Assembly: GCA_032209605.1 (NCBI GenBank)
Contig: JASFXZ010000012.1
Coordinates: forward strand, 4,526,001 to 4,590,000
Direction of reading: 5' to 3'
Length of the DNA: 64,000 nt
DNA from: Mactromeris polynyma
Lineage: Eukaryota > Mollusca > Bivalvia > Venerida > Mactridae
A model generated the notes under the pieces. It did no database searches, had not been told where the DNA came from, and saw nothing but the letters and a program-made list of their open reading frames with translations. Positions 46,379 through 56,632 of the stretch are shown piece after piece. Numbering within the stretch: position 1 is the first letter of the stretch; each line of letters starts with the position of its first letter. The translations under genes and the position numbers were made by a program.

Positions 46379-46843
46379 GTGGTCTGATGCCAAAGTGAAC
46401 TAACCCATATTTTAATGAAGATTGAGTTATCTACTCCTTGTTACTAATCAAAAAGGGATTTTTATTTTGGTATAATTTCCAGCTTTCTAACAGGAGATTT
46501 TGAATAGGTGTACTAACCCATATCTACTATAGGTTATTCCACGTTACTAAGACCGACTTTACTAGGAAACAGTAGTTCACCGTTTGGCATGATTTCAAGT
46601 TTTGAAGTTAAGTATGCATGCCAAAATGAACTATCCACAAAATCCTTTTTTGTAAAAAAACTGCAAATAAATATCATTTGGAACTAAATAACAATGTATT
46701 GCTATATCACCAAATAACAGGCTGAATACTGCATGTGTTGTCTAGAAAATATCGTCTTTTATGGGTAATTCAAAATAATTTAAAGTAAATTTTCTCAAAA
46801 TGACCTATGTGAGGCTTAGTTCACTTCGGCATCAGACCTCCCA
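46379..46843. mobile_element. 465-bp MITE with 27-bp inverted ends
   Basis: Left GGTGGTCTGATGCCAAAGTG continuing AACTAA. The right reverse complement is GGGAGGTCTGATGCCGAAGT continuing GAACTAA. ATATG/ATATATG lies outside each end. The interior repeats CTAACCCATAT twice. No ORF. Confidence 0.75.
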
Positions 46844-47028
46844 TATATGACATGAAGGGATAACATCAATTTTCTGATTATAAAACTGCTGTCAAAGGAT
46901 AACAAGGGTTGATCTTTCAAGTATTTGACGTAGCCCCGCATACGTGTCTCTGTACTCCGACTTTTATACGCGTCTTCGTACAGCGACAATATAGAGATGT
47001 GACGTCTGCGGCTGGACTATATTTGACG
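46844..47028. other. Spacer with a ~45-bp sequence repeated at 50.16 kb
   Basis: ACAGCGACAATATAGAGATG then TGACGTC..GGCTGGACTA at 46980-47023 recurs at 50159-50200 with about four differences. Confidence 0.6.
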
Positions 47029-47296
47029 ATCTTGTGTACAAGGGGTGTTCAAAACGTTCTCGGACAAGTGCTGTCTTGTGTACAAGGGGTGTTCAAAACG
47101 TTCGCGGACAAGTGCTGTCTTGTGTACAAGGGGTGTTAAAAACGTTCTCGGACAAGTGCTGTCTTGTGTACAAGGGGTGTTCAAAACGTTCTCGGACAAG
47201 TGCTGTCTTGTGTACAAGGGGTGTTCAAAACGTTCTCGGACAAGTGCTGTCTTGTGTACAAGGGGTGTTCAAAACGTTCTCGGACAAGTGCTTTCA
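47029..47296. repeat. 44-bp minisatellite, 6 copies
   Basis: Unit AAGGGGTGTTCAAAACGTTC then TCGGACAAGTGCTGTCTTGTGTAC in near-identical copies. Frames over it on both strands are artefacts. Confidence 0.95.
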
Positions 47297-47486
47297 TGTT
47301 TTTATTACAAGCCTTGAGTTGGAATTTTATGAAATTATACATAAAGATATGTTATTATATCACACATATGAAAATCGTTACAAATTACAAATCACTTCAG
47401 ACACAATAAAAATATGAAGGATTACTAAAGGGCAACTCCCGTACCTCGACCAAACGTCATCGCGACATCTTAACGTCGTCACAACA
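47297..47486. other. Short spacer between two arrays
   Basis: No feature recognised. Confidence 0.3.
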
Positions 47487-47488
47487 GT

Positions 47489-48212
47489 CATGCATACTAC
47501 ACCAAGGTACATGCATACTACATCAAGGTACATGCATACTACATCAATGTACATGTATACTACATCAAGGTACATGTATACTACATCAAGGCACATGCAT
47601 ACTACATCAAGGTACATGCATACTACATCAAGGTACATGCATACTACATCAAGGTACATGCATACTACATCAAGGTACATGCATACTACATCAAGGTACA
47701 TGCATACTACACCAAGGTACATGCATACTACATCAAGTTACATGCATACTACATCAAGGCACATGCATACTACACCAAGGTACATGCATACTACACCAAG
47801 GTACATGCATACTTCATCAAGGTACATGCATACTACATCAAGTTACATGCATACTACATCAAGGTACATGCATACTAAAACAAGGTACATGCATACTACA
47901 TCAAGGTACATGCATACTACATCAAGGTACATGCATACTAAAACAAGGTACATGCATACTACATCAAGGTACATGCATACTACATCAAGGTACATGCATA
48001 CTACATCAAGGTACATGCATACCACATCAAGGTACATGCATACTACATCAAGGTACATGCATACTACATCAAGGTACATGCATACTAAAACAAGGTACAT
48101 GCATACTACATCAAGGTACATGCATACTACATCAAGGTACATGCATACTACATCAAGGTACATGCATACTAAAACAAGGTACATGCATACTACAACAAGG
48201 TACATGCGTAGC
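47489..48212. repeat. 21-bp minisatellite, about 34 copies
   Basis: Unit ATGCATACTACATCAAGGTA plus C. The variant ACTAAAACAAGG recurs at spacings of 3 or 4 units (47876, 47939, 48084, 48168), a hint of higher-order structure. Because 21 is a multiple of three, a 250-codon plus frame of (MHTTSRY)n and minus frames of (MYLDVVC)n stay open. Confidence 0.96.
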
Positions 48213-48680
48213 CATTCTCAATATACTCCCCGCCGAACATAATACACTTTCTATATACACTAAAAATAACTGTTTATGTAAGATTAAATTGATGAAAATG
48301 CCAACTGTACTGTGCATGAGTGGCAACTCGCTGATATCATCGAAAGTTGTCATCTGAGAACACTCTTCATCTTTGGAAACAAGAAGACTGTCATATACAT
48401 CTGAACGGTTGTGGTGAATCTCGGCTGGAACAACTCACATTTACATTAAATCAAAGGCTTAACTTTATCTTCTGAATAGATCAAGCTGAAGTTTGTATCT
48501 CGAATTATCGTTGGTTTCTATGCTAAAACTGCGCGATCAAAGTGTTGAGACATTTATCATATTTTTTCAGATGTAAAGGAAGGGAGACCATTCAAGATAC
48601 GCAATATTTCTGTATTTTCTGTGCGAGTTATCTAACCTTACATCAACGTTACAGCTTTTATCATCAGTATTATTTAGAGA
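48213..48680. other. Spacer
   Basis: No feature recognised; AAGGGAGACCATTC near 48580 resembles MITE-type termini. Confidence 0.3.
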
Positions 48681-48682
48681 GA

Positions 48683-48780
48683 TTAAATCGTTGAGGGGTA
48701 AAACCTCTATCTCTTGATCCGAAGGTCGTGAGCTAGAGCCCAGCGTTGAGCGGCAGGCTTAGATCGCAGACTTTACAGTC
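48683..48780 (+). repeat. tRNA-like SINE head fragment
   Basis: GAAGGTCGTGAGCTAGAGCCC (48721-48741) is a B-box relative, and TCGTTGAGGGGTAAAACCTC upstream fits a degenerate A-box region. No cloverleaf and no body defined. Confidence 0.45.
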
Positions 48781-48789
48781 CTTAAATAA

Positions 48790-49688
48790 TACATAAGTCA
48801 CAATTAAAGCGGTGGCTGGGCGGGGTGAGCGATTTCTAGGTATCGGTCGGCGTGTAGAGGTCGGTGTCCGAAAGGCACTCGTCCGATGTCCAGTCTATGT
48901 CCCTGCGGTATCTGGCCGGGTGCCGGCCAATTCTTACATGTCGTAAGGCGGCCGGGCGGGCATCTGTAGTGTGCCTGTCGAGTGGCCAGCGATGAACGGC
49001 CGCGATCCGACGGCCGTTTGTTAATTTTGGGGTGAGGTATATATACAGGCGCCCCTCTGACCTTCTTCATTCACTTCCACCTTTCTCCAGGAGTACTCTA
49101 CGAGACGAAACAACAAGACACATATGCCGTTGATACCTCCACAGCGCTTGCAGCCACTTCCACAGCGCTTGCGAGTCCCTGTGGGTTTTCGGCCAGACGT
49201 CTGATCGGCGTCTCTTCCACAGCGCTTGCGAGTCCCAGTGGGTTATCGGCCAGACGTCTGATCGGCGTCTCTTCCACAGCGCTTGCGAGTCCCAGTGGGT
49301 TATCGGCCAGACGTCTGATCGGCGTCTCTTCCACAGCGCTTGCGAGTCCCAGTGGGTTATCGGCCAGACGTCTGACCGGCGTCTGGGCGGCGTGTGCCCG
49401 ATATATGGATTATCTGGGTTGTCCAAAATTTGGCCCGGTGCCCGCCCGATGAGTGCGAAACCCGGCCGAACATCGGCCAGGCATCGTCCAATTTATTGGC
49501 CATCAGTTTGCGATGCGAAACGCCGCACTAGGTTTTAAGTCCGAGTTAAAAGTAACTTGATGCCCGACCGATTCCCAAAAATGACCTGGCAGTCGCAAGG
49601 AGTCCCGTAGGACCCCGGCCGAAAATGCCTAGAAATCCGTCTCAAACTACTCGCAAACCCATCGCAAGCTAATTGTGACTGGGGTATA
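48790..49688. mobile_element. GC-rich ~900-bp element with TATA core and 57-bp repeats
   Basis: Ends: AGTCACAATTAAAGC (48796-48810) on the left and, as reverse complement, AGTCACAATTAGC (49668-49680) on the right, followed outside by GGGGTATAAG. The CCCCAGTCACA terminus resembles the element at 4092-4958. The interior is CpG-rich (GGCCGGGTGCCGGCC, GGCGGCCGGGCGGGC) in an otherwise AT-rich window. GAGGTATATATACAGGCGCC at about 49034-49053 looks like a core promoter. A 57-bp unit (CCACAGCGCTTGCGAGTCCC then AGTGGGTTATCGGCCAGACG) repeats four times at 49156-49386. No ORF of recognised function. Confidence 0.55.
49156..49386. repeat. 57-bp GC-rich tandem repeat, 4 copies
   Basis: Copies are nearly identical. 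Divisible by three, so minus-strand frames of 19-residue repeats (SDVWPITHWDSQALWKRRR) stay open for about 80-120 codons. No start context or splice support; not called a gene. Confidence 0.9.
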
Positions 49689-50858
49689 AGGCACGGGTCA
49701 GTAATCACGCAAGCAAGTTGTACAACGATAAAGATAAGTATATACATGTAAATTTATGAGAACTTATACTCCACGCAATTAATAACGCAGCTAAAATTAT
49801 CTGCGTCAGCACGGTGACATAAAAGAAATCATTATACATGTAGCTTAATTCTCAAACATATGTTAATCAATTATTAAATATGAATAATAGGGCCATAGTT
49901 TAAGTTCTTTTTGAAGAAAGATTTACTAATACTAAAACGTTAACATTTGGAAGGCAATAGTGAAATAGTTGCGTTTTTAGTGGCGTTAAGTATAAAATAT
50001 TACGTATTTGAATATTCTGTATTTCCACGACTTGTGAAGAAAACAATTTCATATCAGGATCCGCTAAGGCTAATCTCGATAAGTAAAAGGGACAATCAGT
50101 CAGAACTCACTTAAGTCGAACTGCCCATTTAGTCAAACTTGCTGTATCAGCATTTCGTAACAGCGACAGTATAGAGATGTGACGTCCGTGGCTGGACTAC
50201 AAATAAAGCAACTCAAGATTCTCTTTTCTTTTCCAAACCCAGGTCTATAACGCACTTCATTATAACGCACTTCATTATAACGCACTTCATTATAACGCAC
50301 TTCATAATCGCTGAAAATGACTCGAGTTCTGTATGACTAATGACACAGGAATCAGTCATCTGTAATTAGTATAAGTTTAACAATCGATACATATTATCCA
50401 ATAAAAAATCCAGTTTAAACTCAATACATTGATGGAATAAACGCAATTAAAATGACATTATGTCCTGGTATTTAATGTAATTTTTAAGTGCAAAAATGCA
50501 TTAATTGTACATAAATGTTGTATCAATATTTAGTAGCAAATAAAACACACATAAAATTGAGAAATACATAACAATAAGTATCGAAATAATTAAGGTAAAG
50601 GGGAATTAGGATTATACAGGGATACCAAAACATTTAGGGTTGTCAACGAATGGCAATTTTGGTATTCGATCATTCGGATAACCTTGCGCCTCTGTTCCCT
50701 TACCTATTTACCTTTGCACCTTCTCAAATGCCTGATGTTTTTTTATTTTCCAGAGGTCTGTGTGGAGAGTCATTGTATCATGAATGCAGCGTTCTCTTTA
50801 GCAACTTAATTATTCTCTCTTTTTTCAAACGAATATTCGATCATTCGACTTTCATTCA
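49689..50858. other. Spacer with two small repeats
   Basis: 50159-50200 repeats the 46980-47023 sequence. TATAACGCACTTCAT repeats about four times at 50249-50306. 50735-50822 is a diverged copy of the dispersed repeat at 28.98-29.05 kb. No gene. Confidence 0.5.
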
Positions 50859-50859
50859 G

Positions 50860-50965
50860 CTCGTACATCGTAATTCGAGTTTTCTACATATTTGAAAACA
50901 GTCATTGTAGCGAACCCAGAGCTAGCACTGACTTTAATGTTTATACATATTTCATGACGTCTGTG
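50860..50965. mobile_element. Fragment of the 53.0-kb MITE family
   Basis: TCGTACATCGTAATTCGAGT, TTTCTACATATTTGAAAACA and GAGCTAGCACTGAC match the interior of 53033-53353. No intact ends. Confidence 0.6.
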
Positions 50966-52469
50966 TTTTGAATGTGTTTTATGAAATGTTATTGAATGTT
51001 GTCTCGTCACCCGTAACCCTGGCAGCAATGCCAGATTAAATATTTGATTGTTTTCCAATTGCCTTGATAATGTTGTTCAGAAAATGAAAATGTGGAACTG
51101 GTGAATGTGTACATTTTTTAGACTTTAGGTTTTGACTAGACCACGATGCATTGTATCCATGTGTCTGTTTGTACTGCCTGACTCCCCTTTCGGATGTTTT
51201 ATAGCAGGTGCGCGTCATTGCGATATAAAAGTATAAAATTATGACAGAAAGACGTCAAGAGTAAACAGTCACGGCAGTATAGAATTGTAACAACAAGGAT
51301 AAAATCGGTAAAACACAGGTTATGATCATCTAGTGAGTGTAGAATACTCGTACATTATCAGCCTGTTTGAAACTTTCAAGATACCAGGGGTGGGAGTCTA
51401 TAGGGAAGGAAGATATGAAAGCCTTGACGCTCGTATGCAGTTGTCTAAGGGACTGTTCGTATTCGTCTCAGTTATTGAACTAGGATGTATATGGTAGACT
51501 GTATGTCCAATTAAATATCCTATTGGAGCGCGTGACTAAAAGACACAGTTGATGTAGGCAATGAATGTTTATACTGTCGCCCCAGACTTCCTTCTGCATA
51601 TTAATTAAATGTACACTATTGAGCAACATAGCATGCCAAAACTGGTTGAAAAAATCAGATCATGACGCATTATCAAAACTATCCAGTACAATATGATGTT
51701 TTTTTTAATCTTTTGATCTTTTGACATTGGCTTTAGAAAAATGCCCATTTAGTTTGGGGAGAATATTTGCCATTGAAAATATGCCAGAATAACGACCGTG
51801 TTACAAACAGCTTGAAAACAATAAGACAGTACTGAAATATATTTCCATTACGTTTATGTGGCGTGTATTGTTATAGGTGAGAGTAAGGTTTTGTGTAGTT
51901 TGCGTATGCCCCCGAGGCACAAACATTAAATGTAGAGACGTAAAATCCTGAACTTAGATATTATACTTCTGCTAATATCTATTTCATAATGTTGTAGATT
52001 TCAAAAACCAAGTTGTCTAATTCAAACGACAGCATTCTCGGAAACGCGATTGCATTTAATGCTAAATTTATTGGACATAGAAATACACTTGAATATCGTC
52101 TGATATATTTCTGTGAAAGCCGTTATAAAGTTATTAAGCAATCGTATATAAGTGTTTTTGCTATTTGTTCACGTATCAATCTAGCGTATTGCTCCTTTCT
52201 GCTTCGCGCAGAGCTTGCTCCGTTTGTTTCCTTATATTAATTGTATAAGGAGCAGGCGTCGAGCTTATCAGTGCCTTTGTAGACTTATTTCTGTTCGTTT
52301 CTTTTAGAGACGAATACCGCGTGATACGTGTATGTGGTCGCACGGTCATGCTACGTCCTTCATGATATGCCCGTGTCTGAAATAACCGTTAAAATCCGGA
52401 ATTTACCAGTTATCTCCTTCATTTTCCAGTGATTTCCGTTACATTCCGGCATCTCGGTTATCTCCGATT
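50966..52469. other. AT-rich spacer
   Basis: No gene supported; TTATCTCCTTCATTTTCCAG / TTATCTCCGATTTT words near 52400-52470 lead into the hairpin array. Confidence 0.35.
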
Positions 52470-52850
52470 TTAAAGGAAAGTCACTCTAACCGACTTAAAT
52501 TTTATTTTTTTAGAGTGACATCCTCCGATTATAAATGGAAGTCACTCTTACCGACCCAAATTTTTATTTTTCCAGAGTGATCCCACTAATTATATGCGAT
52601 TTAATTTTTAGAGTGACCTCCCTTGATAATAAAGGGAAATCACTTTAACCAACCTAAATCTTAAGTTTTTCAGACTGACCTCCCTTGATTATGAAGGGAA
52701 ATCACTCTTACAAACTAAAATTTTAAGTTTTTAGAGTGATCTCCCTTGATTAGAAAGGGAAGTAACTTTTACCGATTTATTTTTTAAGTTTTTAGAGTGA
52801 TCTCCCCTAATTATTAAGGGAAGTCACTCTTACCAATTTAAATTAGTTTT
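52470..52850. repeat. ~60-bp tandem array of hairpin-forming units, about 6 copies
   Basis: Each unit has the form AGAGTGATCTCCCTTGATTA, a short loop, AAGGGAAGTCACTCT, then an AT spacer ending AAGTTTTT. The arms AGAGTGAnnTCCCTT/AAGGGAAGTCACTCT are inverted, so each unit can fold separately. Units differ by 10-25%. Confidence 0.8.
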
Positions 52851-52962
52851 TTAAGGGTGCCCACAAAATAATTTTGGGGCCGGGGAGAGGTATCCCCAAA
52901 ACTGTTGATGTTGTTACTGTTGTTAGTTTAGAAATGCAAAACAATTTTTTTGGAAACTGCCG

Positions 52963-53001
52963 CCCCCCCCCCGGATGACTTTGTTTTCACCCCCCCCCCC
53001 C
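52963..53001. repeat. Two poly-C tracts
   Basis: Runs of 10 C (52963-52972) and 12 C (52990-53001), with a matching G run near 53372-53381 beyond the right end of the next element. Confidence 0.9.
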
Positions 53002-53032
53002 GCAATTTCAATTTGGAGGAAAGCGCGTGTTT

Positions 53033-53353
53033 GGAGGGCGTGTACTAGGTCTGCATTCAAATGCTTAAAATTAAACTCGAATAACGATGTAGGAGCTAGC
53101 ACTGACATCGTTATTCCAAGATTACCGTGACGAAAACATATTTGAAGTCTAATAACGAGCCAGCTTCGTACATCGTTATTCGAGTTTTCTAAATATTTGA
53201 ATACATACCTAGTAGCGAATACAAGGCTAGCACTGACATCAACATTCGGACTTGTCCGCGGCCAATACATATCTGGAGATGAATAACGAGCCAGCCCGTA
53301 CATCGTTATTCGAGTTTTTTAATATTTGAATACTGACCTAGTACACGCCCTCT
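53033..53353. mobile_element. 321-bp MITE with ~55-bp inverted ends
   Basis: Left GGAGGGCGTGTACTAGGTCT then ATTCAAAT and CTCGAATAACGATGTA. Right reverse complement AGAGGGCGTGTACTAGGTCA then the same words. The interior holds two ~130-bp direct repeats, each with AATAACGAGCCAGC..CGTACATCGTTATTCGAG, itself palindromic. A relative lies at 50860-50965. Confidence 0.75.
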
Positions 53354-53454
53354 GAAATCTTTTTCATTTTTTTTGGGTGGGGGGGGCACTATTGACTGCA
53401 AACTGATTAAAATGACCCTCGCAATAGGTACTTTGTGATAGGTCTTTCAGTTAC

Positions 53455-53655
53455 ATAAGTAGCCAGGACCATGTAGTTCCCCTTTCCAGTATTATTGTGG
53501 GGGATACATGTATGTAAGCACCTGGGTAGGACCATCGACCTTCCACCTGTGTAGCTTTCTCAAATAATTCTACATCCTGGGTGGGATTCGAACTCGCAGC
53601 GGTGAGGGTCAAGTAATTCGAAGTCAGCGACTACTCGGTCACGGATGCGCTTTGT
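53455..53655 (-). mobile_element. tRNA-derived SINE, minus strand
   Basis: The minus strand has an A-box-like TGACCGAGTAGTCGC (about 53628-53642) and B box GAGTTCGAATCCC (53583-53595), then a body ending with TACATGTATCCCCCACAATA. tRNA-like spacing, no closed cloverleaf. Confidence 0.7.
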
Positions 53656-54018
53656 CTCTACATGTTGTATATGCTTTTGAACTAGGTATTAATTTATTCT
53701 GTAATATCCTGATCTAAGGAGTTGGGTTGGTCAAGTTTTGCCTCTCGTCAACAAATATGTACAGATGCCAACATAATATATTACTGGTAGGATACACTAA
53801 GTTAAATGGTCTCACACATATTTTAATTGTCTAGACCTACATTTAAACTGTACATGTAAGCAAACTTGATAATTATCAAAGGACAAATCGTGATACCCAG
53901 GGGCATTTTCCAATATGCTTTTAATTTAATATTCAGACAAAATTTCTGATTTTAAGTGTTCTTTTTCTGCGCGCCTCGGTGTTTATTACGTAAAATCGTA
54001 ACCGCAATTAGAGTTCAC
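53656..54018. other. Spacer
   Basis: No feature recognised; possible upstream region of the 54.4-kb gene but without a TATA box. Confidence 0.3.
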
Positions 54019-54765
54019 ATGTTTGCAGCATTATCAACAGGTAACTTTTATTACTTTTTTAAAGAGTGTTATAAATTGTGTGTACAGTATTTTACAGTAA
54101 AGACAAAATGACGTATGTTTACAGATTTCTAAGGCAGCATGAGATAAATTTATTGTAAAGTGTCTTACATTAAAGACAATTTAAAAGTTTTAAATGTTTC
54201 TATGTAAATCTAAAATTGTTTGATAAAGACAAATTGACGTTTTAAATGTGTCTTTGTAAATCTGAAATTGTGTTATAAAGAGATATTGACGTTTTAAAAG
54301 TGTCTATGTAAATCTGAAATTGTATTGTAAAGAGAAGATGTTTTAAATGTGTCTATGTAAATCTGAAATTGTGTGATGGTTTAGAAACTGATCTTATGGA
54401 TACCCAACGAATATATTACAGATTTCTAAGGCATCATGAGCATGGGCAGTACATCTTGGGGAAACAGCGGATGGTCAAGCAATGGACACTCCGGGTCCCG
54501 AAACGGGTGGGGCAACAGCTCATGGGGTAACACTGGGGATAATAAGGATCCAGAGGGCACACACAATGGTTCATGTATTGCGGGTAGCGGTGGATGGGGG
54601 AATGGTGGATTAATGACGCCATATTACGATGAGAAATGTTCCGGGTGTAGACATGACCGTGCAAAATCCTCTTGGAGTAACCGGAAGTCCGGTGGTAACG
54701 CGGCGTTGCAGTTTTGTGCTCTGTTTGGCATTGGACGTATTGCAAAGAAGAGTTTGTGGGATTAA
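54019..54765 (+). CDS. Trp/Gly/Asn/Ser-rich protein, probable two-exon gene
   Basis: The solid part is 54436-54765: 109 codons beginning MSMGSTSWGNSGWSSNGHSG and continuing with GWGNSSWGN, a GSGGWGNGG unit, then a less repetitive half with CSGCRHDRAKSS, QFCALFGIG and KKSLWD. WGN/GW spacing is far from random and the reading frame is clean. A candidate first exon 54019-54040 (ATG TTT GCA GCA TTA TCA ACA G) ends at a good donor, ACAG then GTAACT. Joining it to CTAAG|GC at 54431 keeps the frame, giving MFAALSTGIMSMGSTS. The acceptor is weak, no signal peptide is evident, and no promoter was found. I do not recognise the family. The 3' part could belong to a shifted frame. Confidence 0.5.
54190..54385. 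repeat. ~62-bp tandem repeat, 4 copies
   Basis: Units contain TTTTAAATGTGTCTATGTAA then ATCTGAAATTGTGT and a variable AAAGA link. Lies in the proposed intron of the 54.4-kb gene. Confidence 0.85.
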
Positions 54766-55216
54766 ACACTTCCAACGAGGAACAATGGTTTCTTGCAGAA
54801 TTATGAACATAGACAGTGTATGAGTATCTACATGCACATTACATGCCATTATTAACATTCTATTATATCATGGATTTTACTTGAATATGAAATGTTGGTT
54901 TGTGGGTACAAATTAATGTCTTCATCATTTTGTACAGAATAGAACACTGACTTTGACAGTGAACGGAAGTGACCATTCAGCTTCCATAAATCTGTTCTGG
55001 ACATGCGTTTAAACATTGTCATAAAATGACATCAAGTCTCATTTCACGGAAACACGTGGTAACATGTTTGTTTGTAGTTATATACGGACTATTATTATTA
55101 TACATATTTATACACTCATATTCTCCCAGAACTTTCGTGTTGATTCACATTGTAATGGAATATTAGATTGTTGTATCAATATTATGCGAGATCTGCAGTT
55201 AACTTCGCTGATGTTT
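54766..55216. other. 3' flank of the 54.4-kb gene
   Basis: No poly(A) signal stands out. No other feature. Confidence 0.3.
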
Positions 55217-55375
55217 GCACAGTCGTTTATTCGACAATCTTCTATCCGAATAGTTGGTATTATCCGAAATAAAAAATCACGTCCCAATGTATTCTTATGC
55301 ACGTCGTATCGAAATGGGTAATTCGAAATAAAATTTCGGAATTGATGAATTCGAATGAACGAGGTCCGACTGTAC
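55217..55375. mobile_element. Pogo-like MITE family B copy
   Basis: ACAGTCGTTTATTCGACAAT at left (terminus shortened) and GAACGAGGTCCGACTGTAC at right. Shares AATCTTCTATCCGAATA-type and TATTCTTATGCACGTCGTAT words with 41491-41663. Confidence 0.7.
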
Positions 55376-56324
55376 ACATAATTGGTTATTATTTGCACAA
55401 ATGTTTATTAAATCTAATAAATAGACGTGCTTCTCCTACCGTCCTACCTATAAATTACGAGAAACCAATCGGTGATTTTTGCCTCATGTCGAACTTTCTG
55501 GCTCTTCGCAAGATTCCTCAGATCTGATCGATATTGGCTTCATGCTATAACCGATTATATATACATGTACGCTACTTTAACGTCTCATGATCATTATCGT
55601 TCGCGACTTAATTAGTCAGCCCGTGGTGTTTAGCCAGCATAATAAAATATTGCCCTGGGCTGTACTGATATCAAAATTTAATATATATTCATGGTACTTA
55701 TTGGGGTCTTTTTCGTAGAAAATATATATATTGAATTATGTATTTATGCAGCATAAAGTTGTGTCTTGTATTTCGTTTCGGCAAGGTAGGCTGTATAATG
55801 GTAGCTACTAAGCTTTCTAGCATCGCAAACATACATTTGTCTGTTTTCAACAACAGAAATATAACTACTGATTTTGTATGTTACATTTAAAAACGTGTTC
55901 TTGTATTTTCGATGATGGATTGCAATAATGTTATATCAGCATCATGTGTGCATTGATGATTATATATAATTTATAGTGAAATACATGTACATTTATTTGT
56001 GATATATCATGTGCAATTGTGTACGCCGGACAACACGTATAACACTTAAGCCTGTAGTTTGAATAAATTATTCTGTTCTATGTAGTTTTGCATTGTTTAT
56101 TTTCGGATATTTGCAAACAAATAATCTGTTAAAAGCATGTTTGGTCACTATAATGTGATCCTGATTATTCTATGATTTAAGAATAAAATCTGGATGCATT
56201 AATTTTTAAATATTACCAGGGTAATACATGATAAGTTTTATCATTTTACAAAGTTTATTACCAGGAATATATAATGGTCGCGGTAATGTGTTAAGAATAG
56301 CTTTTGTGTAGGAGGTTTGTGCTG
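55376..56324. other. AT-rich spacer, possible LINE tail
   Basis: GGACAACACGTATAACAC then TTTGAATAAATTATTCTGTT at 56028-56077 is reminiscent of LINE 3' ends, but no ORF is attached. Confidence 0.3.
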
Positions 56325-56473
56325 TTTTTCGGCTCCAGCCGTACTAACATGGCATTGCTATTTGCATACATGTGTTGTGTAAACCAATCAAATCTTACGT
56401 TAGCCAATAAACCAACTTCTCTTCTACCGACAACGTTTGTAACCTTGACGCGGATTGGTTAACTTTTCGATAA
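56325..56473 (+). repeat. 150-bp dispersed repeat, copy 3
   Basis: CGTACTAACATGGCATTGCT, TGTGTAAACCAATCAAA and GGATTGGTTAACTTTTCGAT match copies 1 and 2. Followed directly by a pogo-like MITE fragment. Confidence 0.7.
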
Positions 56474-56477
56474 CTGA

Positions 56478-56610
56478 TGTTCTTATTGAGGAGGTCTTAA
56501 TATTGAGGTTGAATGAAGAGCATAACAGTGAAAATGGACTTAAAAAATGCGTTCTAAATTTTGAGGTGGTCTTATTATAGAGTTGGTGTTTAAGTGATGT
56601 TTAACTGTAT
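56478..56610. mobile_element. Pogo-like MITE family A, truncated
   Basis: Body words TTCTTATTGAGGAGGTCTTA, AATATTGAGGTTGAATGAAG and GTGAAAATGGACTTA, right end GATGTTTAACTGTA. The left terminus is missing. Confidence 0.7.
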
Positions 56611-56632
56611 TTATTTCACTCATATTGTCGTA

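Noticed and set aside
47490..48242. 250-codon (MHTTSRY)n frame
   Set aside because: 21-bp unit is a multiple of three, so any stop-free phase stays open. The opposite strand is open too.
49067..49426. 119-codon minus frame with SDVWPITHWDSQALW repeats
   Set aside because: Lies on a 57-bp repeat divisible by three; no gene signals, and the plausible promoter points the other way.
46980..50201. LTR retrotransposon bounded by direct repeats
   Set aside because: The repeats are only ~43 bp, there is no primer-binding site, and no gag/pol text lies between them.
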